Below are positions 40,611 through 48,095 of a stretch of 64,000 nt of DNA, piece by piece (positions within the stretch are counted from its first letter, which is position 1; each line of letters starts with the position of its first letter). The stretch is from JBFYTX01 sp963739515. GTDB taxonomy: Bacteria; Chloroflexota; Dehalococcoidia; Dehalococcoidales; RBG-16-60-22. The translations under genes were made by a program, and so were the position numbers. The stretch is from contig CAVUAO010000002.1 in NCBI GenBank assembly GCA_963739515.1, positions 372,001-436,000 on the forward strand. The letters run 5' to 3'. The notes below the pieces were generated by a model. The model had not been told where the DNA came from, ran no database searches, and saw only the letters and a program-made list of their open reading frames with translations.

Positions 40611-42512
40611 CTAGGCGGTCTTGGCTTTACCCTCGACCGGCAACAAGCGAATTTTAGAGACCGGGAACAATTCCCGGACCTGCTTGACGATACCTTGAGC
40701 GTCCAGAGAGTATTTGGAACGTAAGATAACCTGAGTGCCGTGCTCGACGAATTCATCCGGGATGCCTATATTTTTCACCGCTACATCGCAATGTCCGGAT
40801 TTCTGCAGTAAACTGGCAACGCTGCTGCCGAAGCCGCCGGTCAAAACGTTCTCCTCAACCGTGACGATCCGCTTGACGCGTCCGGCCAGGTCATTAATCA
40901 GCGAGTTATCCAGCGGCTTGGCAAATCGGGCGTTGACCACGGTAGCCTCGATTCCTTCCGCCGCCAGTTCCACGGCTGCCTCCAGCGACGGCGCTACCGA
41001 AGCGCCCAGAGCCAGTATTGCCACGTCTTCGCCGTACCTGAGAACCTCGCTCCTGCCGATAGGTATCTCGTGGAGTTCCTTATCAAGCGGTATCCCCAAG
41101 CCAGGACTCCGGGGATAGCGCACCGCCATAGGGCGCCCCAGCTTTATCGCCGTATAGAGCAGGTGTTGCAGTTCGTTTTCATCTTTGGGGGCCGCCACGA
41201 CCAACTGGGGAATCAGCGTGAGATAGGAGATATCGAATGTGCCCTGGTGCGTCTTACCATCATCGCCGACGATACCCCCGCGGTCGATGGCAAAGACCAC
41301 GGGCAGGTTCTGCAGGCAGACATCGTGGATGACCTGGTCGAAGGCGCGCTGCAGGAAGGTCGAATATATCGCCACCACCGGCAGATAGCCCTGTGCCGCC
41401 ATACCGGCGGCAAAAGTAACCGCGTGCTGCTCGCAGATGCCTACGTCGAAGACGCGCCGGGGAAACTCGGCCTCAACGGCGGCCAGGCAGTTGCCTTCGG
41501 GCATGGCCGGTGTCACCACGATGAGTCGCGGCTCCTCGCGGGCCAGGCGGAGCATAGTCTGGGCAAACACTTCGCTGTAGGTGGGTATCTTCTCGTTATT
41601 GCTTCCCCGGGCCGGTACGCCGTGAAAGTAGACGGCGTTGGTCTCGGCGGGGGAATAACCTTTGCCCTTGGTGGTAACAACGTGTATCAAAGTCGGCCGG
41701 GTGGTGTAGCCTTTAGCCTGGGTGAATACGGTCTCGAGGTCATGAATATTGTGTCCATCAATCGGACCGATATAGGTAAAGCCAAGGGCTTCCCAGATGG
41801 GCGTGGGCATGAAAAAGCCTTTCACCCGCGCCTCAATTTGCTGGCTAAGCCGCCATATTTTTTTGCCCAGCGGCAGAGCAGTGACGATTTTTTTGCTGCG
41901 TATTTTGGCCCCGCCGATACTTCGGTTCAGGCGTACCCGGCTCAGCATCCGGGCAACCGCGCCCACCGTGGGTGAAATGGACATGCCATTATCATTGAGC
42001 ACGACGATAAGTCGGGTGCCCAGGTGCCCCGCGTGGTTGAGAGCTTCATAAGCCATCCCGGCGGTGATGGCCCCATCGCCGATGACCGCAATTATGTTGT
42101 AATCGTCGCCGGAGAGGTCGCGGGCAACCGCCATGCCCAGGGCGGCGGAGATGGAAGTGCTGGCATGTCCCGCCCCAAAGGGGTCGTGTTCACTTTCATC
42201 GCGGGAGGTGAAACCGGAAAGTCCTCCGTACTGGCGGAGGGTATTAAACTGGAGACGGCGCCCGGTAAGGAGTTTGTGCACATAGCTCTGGTGCCCTACG
42301 TCCCAGATAAATTTATCGCGGGGGCTAGCGAAGACGCGGTGGAGGGCTATTGTAAGTTCAACGACGCCGAGGTTGGAAGCCAGATGGCCGCCGGTCGCGG
42401 TTACCGTGTTAATGATTTCATGCCTGATTTCGCCAGCTAATTGTTCCAGCTCGGCCAGCGATAAACCCTTCAAATCGGCGGGACTATCGATTTTATCAAG
42501 CAATCTCGGCAT
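40611..42512 (-). CDS. dxs: 1-deoxy-D-xylulose-5-phosphate synthase
   Basis: 633 residues. Condenses pyruvate and glyceraldehyde-3-phosphate in the first step of the MEP isoprenoid pathway. TPP motif GDGAITAGMAYEALNHAG, the histidine in DVGHQSYVHKLLTGR, the second-domain signature DRGGIVGDDGKTHQGTFD, and the catalytic Glu in FDVGICEQHAVTFAAGMA are all present. First gene of the nine-gene operon; its upstream region to the divergent DedA gene is 144 bp and must hold the operon promoter. Confidence 0.96.
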   Translation of the reverse strand: MPRLLDKIDSPADLKGLSLAELEQLAGEIRHEIINTVTATGGHLASNLGVVELTIALHRVFASPRDKFIWDVGHQSYVHKLLTGRRLQFNTLRQYGGLSGFTSRDESEHDPFGAGHASTSISAALGMAVARDLSGDDYNIIAVIGDGAITAGMAYEALNHAGHLGTRLIVVLNDNGMSISPTVGAVARMLSRVRLNRSIGGAKIRSKKIVTALPLGKKIWRLSQQIEARVKGFFMPTPIWEALGFTYIGPIDGHNIHDLETVFTQAKGYTTRPTLIHVVTTKGKGYSPAETNAVYFHGVPARGSNNEKIPTYSEVFAQTMLRLAREEPRLIVVTPAMPEGNCLAAVEAEFPRRVFDVGICEQHAVTFAAGMAAQGYLPVVAIYSTFLQRAFDQVIHDVCLQNLPVVFAIDRGGIVGDDGKTHQGTFDISYLTLIPQLVVAAPKDENELQHLLYTAIKLGRPMAVRYPRSPGLGIPLDKELHEIPIGRSEVLRYGEDVAILALGASVAPSLEAAVELAAEGIEATVVNARFAKPLDNSLINDLAGRVKRIVTVEENVLTGGFGSSVASLLQKSGHCDVAVKNIGIPDEFVEHGTQVILRSKYSLDAQGIVKQVRELFPVSKIRLLPVEGKAKTA

Positions 42513-42656
42513 AGCCTTTTATGAATACGAGCGGAAACCAATTTAATGCTATCTTACCCACGAATGAATGTCAAGCTACGGGCATGTCCTGGAGCCGCGG
42601 CTCAACCGTCAGCTTGACGCTGATAACCGGCATTTGCTACACTCCCATAAGCATCC

Positions 42657-43307
42657 ATGGAACAAAACATACTGAATTTCATCGCCAATACCTATAACCT
42701 TCTCCAGTGGCCGGGCGTAGTCGCCCTCATGGCATTGGAAAGCGCCTGTATCCCCTTCCCCAGTGAACTTATCATGCCCCTCGCCGGCTGGATGCTCATC
42801 AAGGAGCAATCCCTACCCGCAACCTACACCGTGTTAGCTGGGGTTTTCGGGGCTATCGGCAATACCGTCGGCTCAGTTATCGCCTATTACGTGGGGATGT
42901 GGGCAGGCCGCCCTCTTTTAAATAAATACGGTCGCTATATCCTGATATCACAACATGACCTTGATATCGCCGACCGGTGGTTTAAGCGGAGAGGCGGCTG
43001 GACTGTGTTCGTCGGGCGCCTGCTGCCGTTAATACGCACCTATATCTCCCTCCCTGCTGGTATTGCCAGGATGAATATCTTTAAGTTCCTGGCCTACACT
43101 TTTACCGGGTCTTTTTTCTGGAGTACCGGCCTGGCTTATGGTGGTTATCTGCTGGGAGAACACTGGGAGCAATTAAGGAACGTCATGCGCCCCTTCGACC
43201 CGCTGTTTATCGCGATAATTGTCGGATTGATTGTTTTTTATATTTATCGGCATGTAAAGCATTTCAAGAAGCACTCGCCGGAAAAAGAACCGGACACCAA
43301 AACCTAG
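42657..43307 (+). CDS. DedA/VTT-family membrane protein
   Basis: 216 residues with five or six hydrophobic stretches and the DedA signature: ESACIPFPSELIMPLAG near the start, a Gly-rich GNTVGSVIAYYVGMWAGRP, and FVGRLLPLIRTYISLPAGIARM. This contains the conserved Arg and Gly of the re-entrant loop. DedA proteins are proton-dependent lipid flippases or scramblases, with some acting on undecaprenyl phosphate. That would suit the cell-envelope genes downstream, but the link is only positional. It is divergent from dxs. Confidence 0.9.
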   Translation: MEQNILNFIANTYNLLQWPGVVALMALESACIPFPSELIMPLAGWMLIKEQSLPATYTVLAGVFGAIGNTVGSVIAYYVGMWAGRPLLNKYGRYILISQHDLDIADRWFKRRGGWTVFVGRLLPLIRTYISLPAGIARMNIFKFLAYTFTGSFFWSTGLAYGGYLLGEHWEQLRNVMRPFDPLFIAIIVGLIVFYIYRHVKHFKKHSPEKEPDTKT

Positions 43308-43347
43308 AGACATTTCTCTTTGCCTTCGTTAGGGTCAAACGATCGTA

Positions 43348-43376
43348 TTGACCTCGCTCGGCATTCGTGCTACATT
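43348..43376 (+). promoter_or_regulatory. Promoter for tRNA-Arg(TCT)
   Basis: TTGACC (43348-43353), 17 bp, TACATT (43371-43376), 17 bp before the tRNA. Confidence 0.6.
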
Positions 43377-43393
43377 TTTAAGGAAGTCATTTT

Positions 43394-43467
43394 GTCCCTG
43401 TAGCTCAGCTGGATAGAGCGGCTGCCTTCTAAGCAGCGGGTCGAGCGTTCGAATCGCTCCAGGGACG
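43394..43467 (+). tRNA. tRNA-Arg(TCT)
   Basis: 74 nt, acceptor GTCCCTG/CAGGGAC with discriminator G, anticodon loop CTTCTAA (anticodon TCT), T loop GTTCGAATC. No CCA encoded. It borders the AT-rich element remnant at 43.5-45.1 kb, the usual place for tRNA-targeting integrases, but I found no second copy of its 3' end in the window. Confidence 0.95.
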
Positions 43468-44058
43468 CTATCAAGCTAAGCAACCCTGACCTGCCTCCAA
43501 TAGTTATACCACTTCTTACGTCGTTGCCATAGTCAAAACAGCCTCAGGAGCAAATTGCACCCAACCGAACTGTACGGTTTTAGTGACCTATTTTGTGTTT
43601 CCATTATCACTGACGGTCTACACAATTAAGACGTAAGGAAATCGCCGGGGACTGCCAACAAAGCTTTGTTGAGCTTCATCTCCGAGGAATCGGTCACTAA
43701 TGACAAAGACCTTGTAAGTAGTACATTGTGGACTCACCTGCGGGCCTATAATACGGGGATCTAATTTACGAGTGCTGCTTCTTAGATTAGGATATTGGCC
43801 AATAGCTTTTTCATTTTGTTGCCCATTTCGTAGATAACACTCTAGCTTAATATAGTCTGGGGCATATTAGCTATTATTATACGATTGTACTGTGATAAAT
43901 GATTCCTCCAGCAACAGTCTCACTCTCTGTACCCTATGCAAGGCATATTGTAAGAGGATTATAAAAAATATTTTCGTAAAAATGTGCGGATTTGCTTACT
44001 ATTTTGCCAACTGGGAACTATATATATAGTGAGGATAAAAATGGAGGTAAAGGCGTAG
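43468..44058. other. 590-bp AT-rich region with a possible decayed gene on the minus strand
   Basis: No intact gene. On the minus strand 43618-43866 is open for 82 codons with protein-like composition (ending RFLGDEAQQSFVGSPRRF ... VLIV) but without an ATG start, and a stop codon cuts it off upstream. It may be a gene fragment. The last 60 bp before 44059 hold TATATATAG-like AT runs and GGAGG. Confidence 0.4.
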
Positions 44059-44295
44059 ATGGATAAAACAACAATGTCAATATCTAAAGCCGCAAAAGTC
44101 CTTGGTATCAGCAGGAACCTACCTTATGAGTTGGCACGAACGAAGCGACTTCTAGTACTAAAGCTTGGTCACCGTCTCTTGGTTCCGCGCCTGGCATTGG
44201 AAGAGCTACTTAGGTCGAGTGCAATAACAAACTTTATCGGTCATGAAGTCCAGTTGTGCAATAAGCAATTGATGATGGCAGGTGAAAGCAGATGA
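44059..44295 (+). CDS. Excisionase-like small helix-turn-helix protein
   Basis: 78 residues. The first 50 form a MerR/excisionase-type winged helix: MSISKAAKVLGISRNLPYELARTKRLLVLKLGHRLLVPRLALEELL. This is the standard 'helix_turn_helix_17' layout of Xis-like and plasmid/phage DNA-binding proteins. The C-terminal tail is not conserved to my eye. It overlaps the next frame as ATGA. Close to a tRNA-Arg gene, it fits a remnant of an integrative element whose integrase is gone. Confidence 0.7.
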   Translation: MDKTTMSISKAAKVLGISRNLPYELARTKRLLVLKLGHRLLVPRLALEELLRSSAITNFIGHEVQLCNKQLMMAGESR

Positions 44296-44678
44296 AAGGA
44301 CATGGAGATAAACTGTATCGAAAGCAGCAACAGGCGATATCAGCCCTATTAAGCCACTCGACAATTGAGGACGCAGCTGCAGCAACCAGTATCGCTCCTG
44401 TCACCATGTAGAGGTGGCTGCAGTTGCCTCAATTTCAGGCAGAATACCGTGCTGCTCGACGGCAAGTTGTAGAGTTTGCAATCGCCAGACTACAGCGCGC
44501 TACAGGACAGGCCGTTGAGACACTAGAGAGGAATTTAACATGTGGACAGCCATCAGTCGAGGTGCGAACTGCACTAAGTATACTGGAACAATCTATTAAG
44601 GCTATTGAAATCTTAGAGTTAGAGAGTCGAGTAACCGCAATTGAGAAGAGTGCGTCTGAAATGAGGAGGAGACCTTAA
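44292..44678 (+). pseudogene. Helix-turn-helix (terminase-small-subunit-like) gene with an internal amber codon
   Basis: The frame from ATG 44292 is coding on both sides of a TAG at 44409-44411 (codon 40). Before it, YRKQQQAISALLSHSTIEDAAAATSI makes the first part of a helix-turn-helix; after it, RWLQLPQFQAEYRAARRQ completes it. The stop falls where related sequences have the tyrosine of a YRWL motif, so TAC or TAT has become TAG. The rest is a long helix rich in Glu/Arg. The ATG overlaps the upstream stop (ATGA), and the end overlaps the next gene (TAATG). A single-base nonsense mutation or, less likely, read-through. Confidence 0.7.
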
Positions 44679-44860
44679 TGAGTCAGGAACTAAAACGCCG
44701 GATAGAGCGTCTTGAGGCAATGTTTCCACCCTTAGACCCGGAGGGGTTTGTGGCTATACTTGATGCTCGCAATCAGACGATAAGGGTTGAAAATAGACGG
44801 GGAGAGTTTATTAAGAATGTAACGGGCCCGTTTTCAAATAGAGGTGGCTTGAATGCATAA
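44678..44860 (+). CDS. Small protein of unknown function (60 aa)
   Basis: 60 residues starting MSQELKRRIERLEAMFPPLDPEGF, a short coiled-coil start followed by a beta-like segment. The ATG overlaps the stop of the HTH gene (TAATG) with AGGAGGAG nine bases upstream, so translation is coupled. Similar small 'RLE' proteins often follow phage-type small terminase genes. Function unknown. Confidence 0.5.
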   Translation: MSQELKRRIERLEAMFPPLDPEGFVAILDARNQTIRVENRRGEFIKNVTGPFSNRGGLNA

Positions 44861-44918
44861 GTAATTATAATGAACGCAATGTGAATGCAGAAAGGTATTC
44901 GAAAGTGCTGGCGCAAAC

Positions 44919-45104
44919 ATGAAAGAGGAGAAACCACATATTGAACTTCACAAAGAATCTTTAAATGTTAAGGGCGATCTATACGCTGTCGCGCAACTTT
45001 TAAAAAACGACGATTTGGTTTTTAAGGCCTCGGTGAACTTGTCCAAAGAGTTAGTGCGTCAGAAACTGATTAGTAGGCTTACGCACGAGGTCTCTCCAAC
45101 CTGA
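44919..45104 (+). CDS. Small protein of unknown function (61 aa)
   Basis: 61 charged residues (IELHKESLNVKGDLYAVAQLLKNDDLVFKASVNLSKEL), no recognised motif. It is the last frame of the element remnant and is followed directly by a 12-bp-stem hairpin at 45108-45139. No good ribosome-binding site is visible. Confidence 0.4.
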   Translation: MKEEKPHIELHKESLNVKGDLYAVAQLLKNDDLVFKASVNLSKELVRQKLISRLTHEVSPT

Positions 45105-45107
45105 AAC

Positions 45108-45139
45108 GAATCTAACAGTATCAGGGAACTGTTAGATTC
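45108..45139. terminator. Strong hairpin at the end of the element remnant
   Basis: GAATCTAACAGT / ATCAGGGA / ACTGTTAGATTC, a perfect 12-bp stem starting three bases after the last stop. No T tract. It could be a terminator-like stem or an inverted-repeat end of the element. Confidence 0.6.
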
Positions 45140-45448
45140 AACAGCCCATTCCCACATTAGTGCGGAGTAAGCATCTCAATCTTAAAATTGTGAAATGGAG
45201 CCTAGACTTTTAAGGATCCGCTCAGTGGGGGTTGGGACGTATGTTGTTATCCCGGCCGTGAATCCGCTACCTTGTGATAGAAATACTAAAGTTCTCTAGC
45301 AGTATTTTCATCCTTGACCAGATACTCGTGAATTCTAACCTAATCTTGACCTTTATCTAACCTCGTTCCAACTCATTTAGAATAATATAATATTCGTAAC
45401 CATCAGTTATTCTTATTCAGACCTATTCTGTAAAAAAGAAAAACGTTC
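45140..45448. other. Upstream region of glmS
   Basis: No gene. A TATAAT hexamer lies at 45386-45391 but without a good -35 at the right distance. I see no glmS-ribozyme-like fold by eye; a covariance search would be needed to exclude it. Confidence 0.4.
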
Positions 45449-47233
45449 ATGTGCGGCATTGTGGGCTTTTTAGGAAACAAAAGAGTAAACGGCCGGGTAG
45501 CTCCGATAATTCTCGACTGCCTGAAGACGCTGGAATACCGAGGCTATGACTCGGCCGGCATGGCCACGATAGAGAACAACAACATCTACCTGAAAAAAGG
45601 CGTGGGCATGGTAGCTGCGGTCAATAAAGAGCTACAGCTGGATGAAATGCCCGGTAATATAGGCATCGGCCATGTTCGATGGGCCACCCACGGCGGGGTC
45701 ACCGCCCAGAATGCCCATCCGCACGTTGATTGCAATTCCGATATAGCTCTGGTGCATAACGGCATCATCGATAACTATCAGAGTCTGCGCCGGCGGCTGG
45801 AGACGCGGCACCACTTTGTCTCGGAGACCGATACCGAGGTTATCTGTCACCTCATGGAAGACTATATGGCGGACGGGGCCTCGCTGCTGGAAGCCTTACA
45901 GCGCACTATAACCGAGCTCGAAGGTTCGTATGCCATCGTCGCTATTTCACGCTGGGAGCCGGATAAAATAGTGGCGGCTAAGAACGAAAGCCCGCTGGTG
46001 GTCGGCATGGGTGCTAACGGGTACTTCGTCGCCAGCGATATCATCTCGCTCCTCGGCCGGGCCGAGCGTTTTATCCCTCTGGATGACGGGGAGGTAGTCA
46101 TCATCAAGCAGTATGGTATTGTTATTCTCGATAAAGAAGGCAAAGCAATTCGCAGGCAACCGGAGCCCATCACTGGGGAGTGGTGCGTGCCCTCCAAGAA
46201 CGGGTATAAGCATTACATGATAAGAGAGATACTTGAAGAGCCGGATGCCATTGAGACCGCGCTACGCCAGGACGACGCTTTAATGCTGGAAATCGCCTTG
46301 GAGGTCCTCAGGGCCAAGGAGGTAGTTATCATCGCCTGCGGCACCTCGCGGCACGCCGCCCTAATTGGCAGATATCTCTTTTCCACCAAGGCGGCGAAGT
46401 TCTGCGAGGTGGTGATGGGCTCGGAGTTCGAGTATTTTGCTAATTCTATAGACAAAAACACCGTCGTAATAGCCATCTCTCAAAGCGGTGAAACTGCGGA
46501 TGTTATCGCCGGCGTGAAAATGGCCAAGGCCTGTGGCGCGAGAATCATCTCCATGGTGAATGTACCCAACTCCACGCTGACGCGGATGAGCGACAGGGTC
46601 CTTTATTTAAACTGTGGGCCGGAGCTCTGTGTGGCGGCCACCAAGTCGTTCATCGCCCAGTTGGTGATTTTCTACCAGATGACCTTTGCCATGCTTAACC
46701 AGCTCGACCAGGGCAAGCAGTACCTGAGGGAAATCAGCAGCCTGATCAGGGAAAACTTAAGCCACAACGGCGACAAAGTAAAAAAGCTGGGTGGTAATAT
46801 AAAAGACCGGGCCGATTTCTATTTCCTGGCCCGCGGCATCAACTACGCCATCGCCCTGGAAGGTGCCCTTAAACTAAAAGAAATTTCTTACATCCACGCT
46901 GAAGGCATGCCCGCCGGAGAGTTGAAACACGGTACCCTGGCCCTGATGGAAAAGGGGACGCCGGTACTATGTATCTGTCCTGATGACTACACCTATGCTG
47001 ACACGCTCTCCAATGCCATGGAGGCCAAGGCGAGAGGTGCGTTTGTCATCGGCCTCTCCGATAAAAATAACGAGATATTCGACGAATGGATCAAGATTCC
47101 GAAGGTTGAAGAGAAATTCTACCCCCTGGTCAGTGTTGTGCCTCTTCAGCTTCTAGCTTACTATGCCGCTATCGCCCGGGGTAAAAACCCAGACAGACCG
47201 CGTAATCTGGCTAAATCGGTTACCGTTAAATAA
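45449..47233 (+). CDS. glmS: Glutamine-fructose-6-phosphate aminotransferase (isomerising)
   Basis: 594 residues. Makes glucosamine-6-phosphate, the entry to UDP-GlcNAc for peptidoglycan and surface glycans. The glutaminase domain starts MCGIVGFLG with the nucleophilic Cys2, then HVRWATHG and the NGIIDN loop. Two SIS domains follow (ACGTSRHAALIGRY; SQSGETADVIAGVK) and the end is PRNLAKSVTVK, the standard C-terminus. It heads the polysaccharide region, 53 bp before the RfaH-like gene, and supplies amino-sugar precursor. Confidence 0.96.
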   Translation: MCGIVGFLGNKRVNGRVAPIILDCLKTLEYRGYDSAGMATIENNNIYLKKGVGMVAAVNKELQLDEMPGNIGIGHVRWATHGGVTAQNAHPHVDCNSDIALVHNGIIDNYQSLRRRLETRHHFVSETDTEVICHLMEDYMADGASLLEALQRTITELEGSYAIVAISRWEPDKIVAAKNESPLVVGMGANGYFVASDIISLLGRAERFIPLDDGEVVIIKQYGIVILDKEGKAIRRQPEPITGEWCVPSKNGYKHYMIREILEEPDAIETALRQDDALMLEIALEVLRAKEVVIIACGTSRHAALIGRYLFSTKAAKFCEVVMGSEFEYFANSIDKNTVVIAISQSGETADVIAGVKMAKACGARIISMVNVPNSTLTRMSDRVLYLNCGPELCVAATKSFIAQLVIFYQMTFAMLNQLDQGKQYLREISSLIRENLSHNGDKVKKLGGNIKDRADFYFLARGINYAIALEGALKLKEISYIHAEGMPAGELKHGTLALMEKGTPVLCICPDDYTYADTLSNAMEAKARGAFVIGLSDKNNEIFDEWIKIPKVEEKFYPLVSVVPLQLLAYYAAIARGKNPDRPRNLAKSVTVK

Positions 47234-47286
47234 AGCCTTCGCTCTGTTAGGTTACAGAGATTCAAAAAAGAGAGGTATTACATATT

Positions 47287-47805
47287 TTGGAAGCATGGTA
47301 TGTGGCCAAAACCAAACCGGCCAGAGAGCGGTCGGTAGAGACCTGCCTCTCCAGGAAATGGGGCATCGAGGTTTTTGCTCCCTTGATTCGCCGACCTTCG
47401 AGCCGGCAGCTAGCCTTCGAACCGCTGTTCCCGACCTATCTCTTTTGCCGCATTGATATCCAGTCCGAAGCCTGGCCTTCTATCCGCTGGGTCTCGGGGC
47501 TGTGTTACTTCCTCGGCGCTGGTGAACAACTCGTCCCCGTGTCGGATGAGCTTATCGCTCATATTAAACAGCGGGTGTCCTCGTGGAATGAAGATGGGCA
47601 CATTCCCAACTTTTCTCCCGGTGAGCGGGTGGTAGTTATCGGTGGCCCTTTTTCCGGCGTAGAGGGTATCTTCCACCGGTATTCATCCGCCCGGAAGCGT
47701 TGTCAAGTTCTCCTACAGTTACTCGGTCCCCAGAACAAAGTAGAGCTCCCGGTGGAAACCTTAAGAGCTGAACGTTGCTATAAAAGCCTGTCTCTGGCAA
47801 CCTAG
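47287..47805 (+). CDS. NusG/RfaH-like specialised transcription antiterminator
   Basis: 172 residues. The N-terminal NGN domain begins EAWYVAKTKPARERSVETCL, with the typical W-Y and LFPTYLFCRID core. The C-terminal KOW domain has FSPGERVVVIGGPFSGVEGIF. It is divergent from housekeeping NusG and resembles the RfaH/UpxY/LoaP group that bind RNA polymerase to help it transcribe long polysaccharide operons. Its place directly before the 16-kb glycan cluster supports that job. I use the TTG at 47287 because the NGN domain begins there. Confidence 0.85.
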   Translation: MEAWYVAKTKPARERSVETCLSRKWGIEVFAPLIRRPSSRQLAFEPLFPTYLFCRIDIQSEAWPSIRWVSGLCYFLGAGEQLVPVSDELIAHIKQRVSSWNEDGHIPNFSPGERVVVIGGPFSGVEGIFHRYSSARKRCQVLLQLLGPQNKVELPVETLRAERCYKSLSLAT

Positions 47806-47814
47806 GGTTGCCAG
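47794..47814 (+). terminator. Hairpin across the stop codon of the RfaH-like gene
   Basis: CTGGCAAC / CTAGG / GTTGCCAG, eight perfect pairs with the TAG in the loop; a seven-T run follows about 20 bases later. Possible terminator, or the pause site for an antiterminator acting on the downstream cluster. The remaining spacer to 48095 is AT-rich with no gene. Confidence 0.5.
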
Positions 47815-48095
47815 GACTTACTTAAAGATATTTTTTTCCCTTTATCTCAGATTATACAAATAAGTGGTCATGAATAATAGAACCAATATAGTGAACTCAG
47901 CATAAGCCGAGAGGGCGGAGCATTTTTGAAAAAAAGAGCTAAAAATATAGTCTTGATGCTATTTGCTCGATCCGAGTATTGATAACATCTTAATAAATAT
48001 CTTCATACCAAATGGTCAACCAATGCCATAATTTGTTTCAAAAGAGCATGAACTCGTCAAATTATGCATAATAATTGTTTCCAGCTTTTTTTATC

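Noticed and set aside
41070..41975. 301-aa plus-strand frame
   Set aside because: Antisense to dxs; composition follows the dxs codons.
43394..45139. attL/attR repeat of the tRNA-Arg(TCT) 3' end
   Set aside because: No second copy of the T-arm/acceptor sequence was found downstream within the window.
45140..45448. glmS ribozyme upstream of glmS
   Set aside because: I could not identify the conserved core by eye, and the region is AT-rich without a fitting fold; only a covariance search could settle it.
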